Of a DNA stretch of 64,000 bases, positions 1 through 9,169 are shown piece by piece (the stretch's first letter is position 1; each line of letters starts with the position of its first letter). A program made the translations under genes and the position numbers. Source of the stretch: Nemertoderma westbladi (Eukaryota > Xenacoelomorpha > Nemertodermatida > Nemertodermatidae). Under the pieces are notes generated by a model. It had not been told where the DNA came from and searched no databases. It saw only the letters and a program-made list of their open reading frames with translations. The stretch lies in contig JAUCBJ010008027.1 of assembly GCA_032718475.1 (NCBI GenBank), positions 32,010 through 96,009 of the forward strand, given 5' to 3'.

Positions 1-1356
1 TTCGGTTCTAGCCATTTGATGCGTAAAACTTTCTTGGGCCATCGTGTTATTTAATATCGAGTTATCGGTATATAAATTTCTCGGATTATGATCAGGTCTA
101 TATGGAATATCATTATCAATAGGTTTATAATTAGCCTTAATAGGGTTTACTATAGGAGTTTCCACTTCGCTAGCAGTATAGATGCGTGTAGGCTCCACAC
201 CTTGCGCATGAAATACTTCAGACCTAACAGGTTGACACATTGTTACAGGGGGTGGTGGTATACCCTTTTGTATATTTACTAATTTATCGCGTTCTAACGC
301 GATATTTTGCTGCACCTCTTGCAACTCTAACCTACTTTCCCTTACTGTTCCCTTGAACTGTTGAACAGTCTCCTGCATCTGCCCGAGCAGGAGATCCATC
401 CCCCGCTGTCTCTCATCCACCCAATCAACCGCCGAAGCAGGATTTGCCAACGTAGTAGCGGGCGGACGAGGGGCAACGGGCGACAAATCATTGATAATTC
501 GCTCGGAGCCCAGGACAGGGATTGTCGCAGGGGTTGTTCTACTGGGCACAGGTAGTTTTGCGCCGTGCAAAGGGAATTTAGAAGTAGATTCCGGGAGTAC
601 AGGTGTCTCCATCACCGAAGGGGCGGCTTTGAGAACAGGCCCGATTATTTCAGGTTCATCCACTATAGTAGGGAGTCTCTCTACGGTAATAATTTGGTCT
701 GTGGGTTCTGTACTACCTAAGTCTGTGCTAGCTAATTGTCTCTTAACAGCTGGGGGCAAATCAGGCAACTTGTGACGGTGGGACATTCTTCGATGTCTGC
801 TGAGACGAGATCTATTTCCTCCACCTTCAGTATCGGTGGTATCGCCTTCCTCAGATGATGTATATCCCTGTCTTTTGGGAGTGGATCGACTCATCATCTG
901 CATTTGACTAGCTGTTAGCTGTTTATTTATGTAGTCTTGCTTCTCTTGAAGATTTTCCAACTCCATTTGGGTGGTCTCTTCAGACGCTCTCCGTTCTGCT
1001 TCTGCCACTGCCTCCGCCGCTGCTACAGCCGCTTTTCTTTCCGCTTCGGCCGCTGCTACTGCTGCTGTCTTTCTGTCTTCTATTCGTTTTTTCTTTACTT
1101 GTTCCTCTTGAACCTTAGTGAGGCGGATGCTTTCATCGAATTTAGCTTGGTTTGTTAGCTTTTTATTTAGCTTGGCTCCTTCACTATTAGGGCTAAGTCC
1201 CTCCAGCCGTCTCCTCAACTCTTTGTCCCCTAGGAAACGTTGATAGTCTGACAGATAGATGTCGATAGCGTCCCTCGTTCGCGGTCTCTCTGCTGTCACT
1301 TCGCTTTCAGTTGTATCTAGTAGACTGTCTGACAGGTTCTGCTTTGCGTCAGACAT
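1..1356 (-). CDS. BEL/Pao-type gag, N-terminal part (element E0, runs off left edge)
   Basis: The frame is open from an ATG at 1356 down to base 1 (452 codons) with no stop, so it continues outside the window. The first third is acidic and is followed by an Ala/Glu/Arg/Lys-rich coiled-coil stretch (about residues 75-150, many AAAEAE and ERR steps), then a Ser/Arg/His-rich segment and a Pro-rich linker. A second copy of its C-terminal half lies on the plus strand at about 49035-49726, with shared motifs such as RGMDLLLGQ and NIQKGIPPPPVTMCQPVR. In that copy the sequence leads into a BEL/Pao gag domain and CCHC knuckles, and the element assignment rests on this. The ATG is about 50 bases downstream of the repeat at 1406-2861, which fits a 5' LTR and leader. 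No hallmark enzyme domain lies inside the visible part. Confidence 0.7.
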   Translation of the reverse strand, partial: MSDAKQNLSDSLLDTTESEVTAERPRTRDAIDIYLSDYQRFLGDKELRRRLEGLSPNSEGAKLNKKLTNQAKFDESIRLTKVQEEQVKKKRIEDRKTAAVAAAEAERKAAVAAAEAVAEAERRASEETTQMELENLQEKQDYINKQLTASQMQMMSRSTPKRQGYTSSEEGDTTDTEGGGNRSRLSRHRRMSHRHKLPDLPPAVKRQLASTDLGSTEPTDQIITVERLPTIVDEPEIIGPVLKAAPSVMETPVLPESTSKFPLHGAKLPVPSRTTPATIPVLGSERIINDLSPVAPRPPATTLANPASAVDWVDERQRGMDLLLGQMQETVQQFKGTVRESRLELQEVQQNIALERDKLVNIQKGIPPPPVTMCQPVRSEVFHAQGVEPTRIYTASEVETPIVNPIKANYKPIDNDIPYRPDHNPRNLYTDNSILNNTMAQESFTHQMARTE

Positions 1357-1405
1357 GTTTATTTGTACAGTTGAATGCCTACTGCTAGATTACAGTTAAA
1401 GCAAG

Positions 1406-2861
1406 TGTTGCCGTTATCCCTACACCAGGGGGGAAAAACGCCGATGCTGGAGACGTGACTTTACAGACCACCGAGCCCCGGCCAGTCACCGGATATTGAT
1501 TGTGGAGAAGGAATGATTTCTGAGATGCAGTTTGCGGTTGAGAAAAAGCTGCATTAGTTGGATATACTCTTTAATGTAACTGAACTCTGTTGAACCTGAT
1601 TGAGAATAATTTTGGGCTTCCCCAAACCAATATACACCAAATATTCACAATAATTATACACGACAATATAAATCCCTACAGTATATTATTTAATTACCCA
1701 CTGTTCGCTCAGATTTTAGCCTACCTAATGTTCCCCAGATTTTCCCTCGGTCCTAGTCTTTGGTGCCGTAGTGTCGGTGTCGGTCGACCCTGTTGCGTGT
1801 CCGTTCCACCCCTCCCGAACCCCGAAGGGTTCGATCATCGAGAACCAGCACGGCTTGGCTAAGGGTCGGTCCAGTCGGTAGACTCTGTTGCGTATCCGTA
1901 CCACCCCTCTCGAACCCCGAAGGGATTGGTCATCGAGAACCAGTACGGCTTGGCTAGGAGTCTGTCGTGTCGGTGGACCCGTTCGCGTGTCCGTCCCACC
2001 CCTCACGAACCCCGAAGGGAACGATCATCGAGAACCAGTACGGCTTGGCTAGGGGTCCGTCGGTTCATTGCAGAGACCCAACCACCTAGGCTTTCCGAGT
2101 CCTTATTCAGGCTCGTAGTCGCTTCGGCAGCCAAGAAACTGCTCCGAACAGTCGGTAGGCCAGTAGAGTCTAGTCCTTTGTCTTTCGACCCCGTCGCGTG
2201 TCCGTCCCACCCCTCACGGACCCCGAAGGGAACGATCATCAAGAACCAGTACGGCTTGGCTAAGGGGTCTGTCGTCGGTTCCCGTCGCAAGTCCCTGGTA
2301 CAAGCAGCCGGCGTTCCGATGTCCTTTTCAGGCTCGTAATAACTGCTGTTGACCAGAGACCGCTAAGGGCAGTCCTCGTCAAACTCTTCCTCTGTAAGTC
2401 GGCCACCCTTTCGCGTGTCTGTCCCACCCCTCGCAAACCCCGAAGGGATCGGTCATCGAGAACCAGTACGGCTTGGCTAAGGGGGCTGTCGTCTCCTGTC
2501 GCAAATCCCTGACGCAAGCAGCCAGCGTTCCGATGTCCTTTTCAGGCTTGTAATAACTGCTGTTGGCCAGGGACCGCTAAGGGCAGTCCTTGTCCTTTAG
2601 GCCTGGCGCGTTACCAAATCCACCCCTACAGGCAGCAGGAAGTTGGCCAGGGCCTAATAGTAATCAGGCTAATCTGAATACTGCTTGAATTTTCCATCCC
2701 CCCTGGCCCTTATAAATATGAAATTATTCCCATACCCTGTAAGTTGCCCCAAAGTTCGCCCATAAATCGCCCCCAGTTTATAGAATGTGCCCAAAACCCG
2801 TGGTCCTGCACCCAGTAGTAATATCGGAATAATCAATTTTAATAAATACAAAAAATATTCA
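1406..2861 (-). repeat. LTR shared by E1 (3' LTR) and E0 (5' LTR and leader)
   Basis: This stretch is repeated nearly identically at 12414-13658. On the plus strand both copies begin TGTTGCCGTT and end near AATATTCA, so TG and CA termini are present. The flanks diverge abruptly outside these limits. The left copy is about 210 bp longer because it holds more internal tandem units, built around CCCCGAAGGG and a GAGAACCAG-ACGGCTTGGCTA core (five cores here, four in the other copy). Read on the minus strand it lies downstream of E1 pol and directly upstream of the E0 gag. The last 20 or so minus-strand bases contain TGGTGTAGGGATAACGG, which could be a primer-binding site, in which case the true LTR ends slightly earlier. 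Confidence 0.75.
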
Positions 2862-3071
2862 ACTCGCGTTTAAGAAAAGTTGAAATACCGCGAACAGTCC
2901 TCCCCAATGACCTTCGTGAGGTCTATCGGTAGAATGAGTTTGCGTAGGTCATTCCCAATATAAAAAACCCAAATTTAATATTGCATAGTTTGATTAATTT
3001 GGCCTAGAGTTTATATATATATATGTATAAAAATAAATGTTCAATAAATGTTCCTGGAATATCCCGATCCA

Positions 3072-3923
3072 CTATTTCTTTCTGTGATATGCCTTTCGCC
3101 TCTTTGCCCGTCGACTCTCATCGATCACTATAGCTGGTAGAGGAGAGTCAACATCCATCGTGAGCAATGCTTCGGCTTGTCTCCTGGCGGCTCTTTCGAT
3201 GGCATTGGGATCATATCGGTTCGTCTTTCCAACTCGGACTTGCGTGCCTCTAGGAACCACTCTCCGTCACCGAACTCCTCTTTATACGAGTATAATCGTC
3301 TAATGACTTCAAATGGGCCGAATAATCCGGCACTCAGTAGCAGATCCACGTAATGGAAAGGTAGCGTGGCCGACGTGTGGAGGCGTTCCGGGAAGGAGAA
3401 ATACCCGCACGCCATCTCCTGCGCAATATTCCGAGCGTTCCTCCGTACTTTTCCTGGTAGTCATCGTGATTCTGGATGATCGATATGCGTTCCTCTCGTA
3501 GCGTCGCCGTACACTCCGATAGGTTTCCCCAGTGGGTGAGGTACGTACTCTTGTCTCGACGAAACTTTGACATCTCACCAACGTAATCGCTTTCGAGGTG
3601 GGTGTCGCGTTTCCCTCGTTGTCGTAGATCAAACATTGGGATTTGTAGACGCTTTGCTGGAACGTTTCCCAAAACGACGACTCGTCCCCACCGGTTGCCT
3701 TTGTGTTCCGAGTTCTTTTCAGTCTCGTACTAGCATCGGCTAACCGGAGGGCTCGTAGATTCTTGGAATCCGGTCCCTCTCGCCCGGTGAATTTAATGAC
3801 TCGCACGTTCTTATTTAGCAGGGTACTCCAATTTGTATCAAAGTCAGGGGATCCAGGTTGCGAATATTCCAGTAGATCTATCGTGTTACGTAATTCGCCG
3901 ATAATTTGGCGATTTGGGTCCAT
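3072..3923 (-). pseudogene. Unknown ORF downstream of E1 pol (env position), frameshifted
   Basis: This coding-like stretch lies between E1 integrase and the 3' LTR. Plausible protein runs through three frames: 3923 to about 3670, about 3672 to 3410, 3415 to about 3255, then back to the first frame to a stop at 3072. The C-terminus is strongly basic and ends in RRAKRRKAYHRKK. I see no signal peptide, fusion peptide or membrane segment, so nothing supports an envelope protein. A segment with GPFEVIRRLYSY loosely resembles the tail of a retroviral-type integrase C-terminal domain, and it could equally be a remnant of another pol. Function is unknown. Confidence 0.4.
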
Positions 3924-5169
3924 ATTTACGATTAAAAATTATATCCGTTACAAATTAGATCAGTTAATTATAAGTCCAGAAAGTCTGAAACTATAGCGAT
4001 TGCAGAATAATTCAGTTTATTTTTTAGTTCAGTTTATTAATAACATTGCTATATAGGCATCTATCATCTCATTGCTAATACATTCAGCATTTACAGTTAC
4101 TATAGCTATACATTAATATCCAACCAGTTTTTTATGACTTTTTTGTCCTTTCCAATTCTTTCTTTAGACTTTTTATACCTTTTTTTTGTCTTTTTTCATT
4201 TCTCTTTATTATTTCATCTCATTTCATTTATTTCAACACATTTCAACACATTTAGTTCCACCATTTATTTCTCAATTTTGTTTATTTCCACATCATCATT
4301 GGGGTTATAGCCCCCCGGCTATCATCATTTGTTATAAGCGCAGCACCAGGGTGCGCATCATTACATTTTCATCAGCATACGCGTCATCATTCAGGTTTAT
4401 AGTAGAGTTGTCTGATCCTTTTCATCATTTCCAACTACATTCAATCATCTTCTTTGGTAAATCTTTGTCGTGGAAGGGGTGTTCTGCGGCAATCTGGGAT
4501 CTACAGCTGGACTCGTTACACCGCCTACGCCCCAAACTGCACACGTAACGGACAATGAAGACGCTAGGAGTGAAGTCACGTGGATGCACCAGGGACCCAC
4601 CAGAATAACACTCCCAACAACATAAAGCTCAGTCGACGAAGTCATGTGGGATGGGGTTACGCAACATTCTGGGATCTACAGCTGGACTCGTTACACCGCC
4701 TACGCCCCAAAATCCACGCAACGGTCCCACCAGAATAACGCGACTGAGAAACATAAAACCCTCTATCGTCGAAGTCACGTGGATGCACCATGGACCCACC
4801 AGAATAACGGGATAGAGGGGGTGTTGCGCGGCAATCCGGGATCTACAGCTGGACTAGTTACACCGCCTACGCCCCAAACTGCGCACGCAACGGACAACAT
4901 AACATACTGCAATGAATACAATGAATTCCACTTCAAATCTTTACCATTTCCAATAATCCAATATCGTTGGTCCCGATGACCAAAATCAGGGTAAACAATG
5001 CATAAACGACCCTGCGTCAGTCGAAACGTCTGCAGGGTGATGCTGGACTCCACATAACACACGAGGAAACACAAATACCATTGCGTGGTTACAGTTGGTT
5101 TAAGGGGGGTCCATTTTCATTGTCGATAAATCACAGTTTAAAAGAGTTTGTCAACAGGATGAGAAGGGT
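3924..5169. repeat. E1 3' non-coding region with a 165-180 bp tandem repeat
   Basis: From 4475 to about 4900 a unit occurs three times. Its core is GGGATCTACAGCTGGACT, followed by GTTACACCGCCTACGCCCCA, and the cores lie near 4496, 4671 and 4837. A second word, AAGTCACGTGGATGCACCA, recurs near 4573 and 4774. Upstream, 4130-4300 is a T-rich plus-strand run (TTTCATTT-type repeats). I see no gene here. Confidence 0.65.
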
Positions 5170-6598
5170 TTAAACACATTTGTCATTGTCACCAATGTCC
5201 GCAGCAGGATCTTGAGTAGGGAACTTATCACCTCTCGTAGAGTCACCGCTATCATTGCCTTCGAGAAGGCACAGCCTCTGGATAGGGCGTTGGTAGTGGC
5301 CCTTTGCCGTTCGTATCGTCACAGTCCTCGCAAGTCCGTCTTTGCTCGGATGTATTGCCGCGACTCGCGCCACAGGCCAGTGGACGCGGTCTTTGAGATC
5401 TTCTTTTACTAATACCATGTCGCCAACTGCGACATTCCTGTAGGTGTTGTTCCACTTCCTCCTGGTCTGGAGGGTTATGAGGTACTCCTGGGCCCAGATT
5501 CTCCACCAATGCGCTGCCAACGCTTGGGCCTTCTTCCAATTTGTATGTCTCGCGATCTTGTTGGGATCCGGGAACATGGTCTCTGGGAGAACGTGAGTTT
5601 TGGGTCTCCCCAGTAGGTGGTTAGGAGTGAGGGGCTCCAGGTCTGTGGGGTCGTCGCGGATCGGGACAATGGGTCGGTTGTTCAGGGTAGCCGTGATCTC
5701 GCAGAATGTTGTGCGGAGGGTGTCATGGGTTACCCGTGTGTCTCCTAGAGCGACGCGCATGGATCGTTTCACTAGGTCGATCAGTTTCTCCCATACCCCG
5801 CTCATATGGGGTGCTAAGGGGGTCTGGAAGTGCCACTGTATCTGGTGTTCCTTCCAGACTTGGGATGCGGTGTTGTCGGTAAACCATCCCTCGATCGCCT
5901 CTCTAAGTTCTCGTTCTCCTTCCCACAAAGATTGTACCATTATCGGAATACATGTAGCGACATGTCCCGTTGTTCGCCACGAACCGACGCAGAGCGTTGA
6001 TGAATGCGTGTTGCGTCAGGCTTACCACAATATCTAGGTAGATTGCCCTAGACCTTAGGCAGGTGAAGATGGCTCCCCAGCATTTGATGTTGGATCGTCG
6101 TTCGATGACCGTAAACGGTCCGAAACAGTCCACTCCGGTGACGTAGAACAGTGGGGAATCTGCTTGTAGACGGGTGGCTGGTAAGTCGGCCATCTTTTGG
6201 GTGATTGGTGGCGCTAGATATCTTCTGCAGGTAAAGCAACGTTTCAACACTTTCCGGATCAGTGGCTGGATGTGGGTGATCCAATATCTTTGTCTTATAT
6301 TAGCTATAATCCAGTTCTGTCCTGCGTGATGGTTGTCCTCGTGACATTGTAGAATTAATAGCTTAGCTAGTGTCGACGTTCCGGGCAGAAGCGCCGGGTA
6401 TTTAACCTCATATTCGACCGGGGCGTTTGCCATCCGGGTATTCAGTCGGATTAGTCCGTCCTCTCCCATCATTGGTCTCAGTTGGTAGACTGGGCTGTCC
6501 GGTTTCAAGGTTTTGCCCGCACTAAGTTGTTCCCATTCATCGGGGAAACTTTCTCTCTGGACATATCTAACGATACACTTCTCCGCGATAATGAGTTC
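5170..6598 (-). pseudogene. E1 integrase, separated by a nonsense codon and frameshifted
   Basis: The reading frame continues that of the RT ORF through a single TAA at 6599-6601. The N-terminal zinc region carries the CFTCRRY pair. The catalytic core shows GVDCFGPF and SDNGTIFVG; a one-base shift near 5915 then moves the frame to the ORF starting at 5940, which carries SGVWEKLIDLVKRSM with the catalytic Glu. The tail has AVGDMVLVKEDL (DUF5641-like) and ends at 5170. The D-D-E triad is therefore recognisable but split over two frames. Length and order match BEL/Pao integrases. Confidence 0.8.
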
Positions 6599-9091
6599 TT
6601 ATATATTCCGTTGAACTATCGGCTTGTTGTCTTTCCACCGTAGGAAGTTACGAAGGGTTATAACGTGGTGGATGAGCCGTCTCATTGATGAAGTTCGCTC
6701 GATCAACAGATGTAAAGACGCTGCTGGTTGAGTGATCGTCGCGACGTTATAGTGCCTGCCCGAGTCCTTTGCAGGCTCAGTCAGACAACTATAAATTTCC
6801 ACTGCGTGGCTTCGATGGATTTTACGGATCTCTTTATCGTCCTCGGAGTATTTTCCGCTATCGAGTTCGGGGTCGAATTGGGTACTCCATGTTAATTGTG
6901 GCTGCTGTAGGAATTCCGGACCTGTAAGCCAGAGTTTACTTTTACCGAGTTGTTTTGGGGTGGCGCCTCGGCTTGATAAGTTCGCTGGGTTTTCTTTCCC
7001 ATTCACATGGTGCCACTGTTCTCGGCCAGTACACTGTTTAATCTCCGTGGCTCGGTTCGCAACAAACGTGGTGTGACGCCGTGATGGAGAATGGAGATAA
7101 TAGAGAACGATACTCGAATCGACCCAGAAGTGTTGAGATTCGATGAGGATTCGTAGGTTCCGCATGACCATGCGGTTCTGTCTTACTGCCCAAACTGCAG
7201 CCTGTAGCTCGAGTCTTGGAATCGTTGCTACGAATTCCATGGATACTGTCTTGGCTTTAGAGAATAAGAAGCTCGTATCGCCGTTTCCATCGTTGCTTAG
7301 TCTTCGTAAGAAGGTGACTACACCGATTCCGGTATTCGAAGCATCCGAAAAGGTATGGAGCTGGAAGATATCGGTGGGTAGTTTATCGAGGAAGAACGGT
7401 CGAGGGATCCGCATAAGATGTAGGTGTTTGAGCTGCTCCGTCCATTTTCTCCATTTGACGCTGAGGTGTGGGGGGAGTTCTTCGTCCCATCCCAGTCCTT
7501 CTATCCACATTTCCTTAATCAGGTTCATTCCGGCCAAGGTTACTGGAGATATGAAATTTAGTGGGTCGAAGATGGCGCTTTTTATCGACAAACATCCCCT
7601 TTTCGTCATAGGCTTGGATAGGGGTTTATATTTGAAAATAAATTCGTCTGATTCTATGTCCCATTCAATCCCGAGTACATGGTGTTCCACATCCTCTGAG
7701 TACATTTTGTTGTTGTCCAGTCGGATGTCCTCCGGAAACTTTTCCATAAGTTTCTTGTCGTGGGATCTGAACTTCACGAGCGGGAAACCTCCTTTCTTTA
7801 AGCATTCTACCATCCCCATTGCTAGCCGATATGCCTCATCCACATTATCCGCGCCGGCGCATCCGTCGTCTACGTAGAAGCATCGTCGGATGGTTTCTAT
7901 GACGATTGGAGGGAACTCGTTTTCGCACATAGTTGCCGTCCTCTTCAGCATGTCACTACATGCTACCGGCAAGTCCTTAGCGCCGAAGATCCTGACGACC
8001 ATACGCATTACGTCTACGTCCTTTATTGTAAGTTGACTAATCTCCTGTTGAGTTAGTGTTTTATCCGTCCATAGGATACGTAGACAGTCTGTTTCTCTTG
8101 GTAGCGTACGAACCTGATGAAACATGGCTTTGATGTCGCAGGTGAATGCTATCCGGTTTTCTCTGAACCTGATCAATACGCCAATGAGTGTACTATATAT
8201 GTTGGGTCCCGTATAAAGCTGACTATTCAGGGATTCGCCTTGATACATAGCAGCGGCATCATTGACTACTCGGATTTTCCCGCCCTTCCGGGCTTCTACC
8301 ACATAGTGGGTTGGAAGATAATATGTTCTTTTACCACCTTGCAATTCATTTCGTGGTACCATTTCTGCTAATCCATCGTCGAGATATCCTTGGATTACGG
8401 TATTATATTTCTCCTTTATCTCGGCTTGGTCATTCAGCCGGCGGAGAATTCCCTTAAGTCGCCTAAGGGCCATGTTAGCGTTGTTTGCCATTGGTTTGTT
8501 CGGGTCCTTCCATAACATGGATGAACACCAGTGTCCGTCGTTGAACGTGGCCTGGTCCAGGACATCCATACAATATCGATCTTCCTTGGACGGGTTTTCG
8601 TCCTTTTCAGCAAACTCTTGGGTCTCTAGATTAAAGTATTTAGTCATCTCTTGCTGGGTTTTTTCGGTCTCAAGAAATAAATCCTCATTGAGGTCTGTAG
8701 CTGAGCAATAACCCACGGATGTTACATTTTCTTTAATCTGACATTTAGGAAGGTATGTATAGGTATCAGTAGTCTCTTCCTTGATGCCGCAGAGGGTCCA
8801 TCCCATTATTGTTCGTTCAGTGTAAAAGCCATCATCCTTTTTTATGGATCGGGCGACATCTCCGGTTGGTATGTGTAATTCCGGTGTATCAAGTCTGATC
8901 AGTAGGGTGATGCGGTTTACGTCCAACTGCGGACACCTCAGATCTACATCGTCTCGGCCCAATTGTATGAGGGGGGCGTACTCGGCTGATTGTCGGAACC
9001 GCACTCGGAGGTCTGTGTGTACCAAGGCGTTCTTGATGGTTAACCTAACCGTTTCGTAGCCCTTCATTACTCCTTCCATCTGGAGTTGCAC
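6599..9091 (-). CDS. pol: E1 Pol: reverse transcriptase and RNase H (BEL/Pao)
   Basis: 830 codons. The N-terminus is the tail of the protease region (GDVARSIKKDDGFY, MGWTLCGI). RT palm motifs follow: IAFTCDIKAMFHQVR with the first catalytic Asp, and CFYVDDGCAG with the YVDD box near 7857-7886. A peptidase-A17-like stretch (SAIFDPLNFISPVTLAG) and RNase H motifs (LELQAAVWAVRQ, FWVDSS, GKENPANLSSRG) come next. The frame is the same as that of the gag-protease ORF upstream, separated by one TAG at 9170-9172. The listed start at 9091 is just the first ATG after that TAG, so this is probably not a natural start. It stops at a TAA that interrupts the integrase. Confidence 0.85.
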   Translation of the reverse strand: MQLQMEGVMKGYETVRLTIKNALVHTDLRVRFRQSAEYAPLIQLGRDDVDLRCPQLDVNRITLLIRLDTPELHIPTGDVARSIKKDDGFYTERTIMGWTLCGIKEETTDTYTYLPKCQIKENVTSVGYCSATDLNEDLFLETEKTQQEMTKYFNLETQEFAEKDENPSKEDRYCMDVLDQATFNDGHWCSSMLWKDPNKPMANNANMALRRLKGILRRLNDQAEIKEKYNTVIQGYLDDGLAEMVPRNELQGGKRTYYLPTHYVVEARKGGKIRVVNDAAAMYQGESLNSQLYTGPNIYSTLIGVLIRFRENRIAFTCDIKAMFHQVRTLPRETDCLRILWTDKTLTQQEISQLTIKDVDVMRMVVRIFGAKDLPVACSDMLKRTATMCENEFPPIVIETIRRCFYVDDGCAGADNVDEAYRLAMGMVECLKKGGFPLVKFRSHDKKLMEKFPEDIRLDNNKMYSEDVEHHVLGIEWDIESDEFIFKYKPLSKPMTKRGCLSIKSAIFDPLNFISPVTLAGMNLIKEMWIEGLGWDEELPPHLSVKWRKWTEQLKHLHLMRIPRPFFLDKLPTDIFQLHTFSDASNTGIGVVTFLRRLSNDGNGDTSFLFSKAKTVSMEFVATIPRLELQAAVWAVRQNRMVMRNLRILIESQHFWVDSSIVLYYLHSPSRRHTTFVANRATEIKQCTGREQWHHVNGKENPANLSSRGATPKQLGKSKLWLTGPEFLQQPQLTWSTQFDPELDSGKYSEDDKEIRKIHRSHAVEIYSCLTEPAKDSGRHYNVATITQPAASLHLLIERTSSMRRLIHHVITLRNFLRWKDNKPIVQRNI

Positions 9092-9169
9092 CTCCCCGGA
9101 CTCTACCTCTTTGTTATCGGTGATGGTTTGTATGGGCCGTTTACAAGGTGCATATTCTAGTCCGAGTTG

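Noticed and set aside
1590-1862. 90-codon ORF repeated identically at 12598-12870
   Set aside because: It lies inside the two LTR copies on the non-coding strand; identity reflects the LTR repeat, not a gene.
3072-3923. Envelope gene of an errantivirus-like element
   Set aside because: No signal peptide, furin-like site or transmembrane segment is visible.
4775-5074. ORFs with shared VWGVGGVTSPAVDP motif on the minus strand near 4445-5074
   Set aside because: They are translations of the tandem repeat at 4475-4900, with no independent coding evidence.
7143-7877. 244-codon plus-strand ORF opposite E1 pol
   Set aside because: It is antisense to the RT/RNase H frame, whose motifs are unambiguous; composition is that of a shadow.
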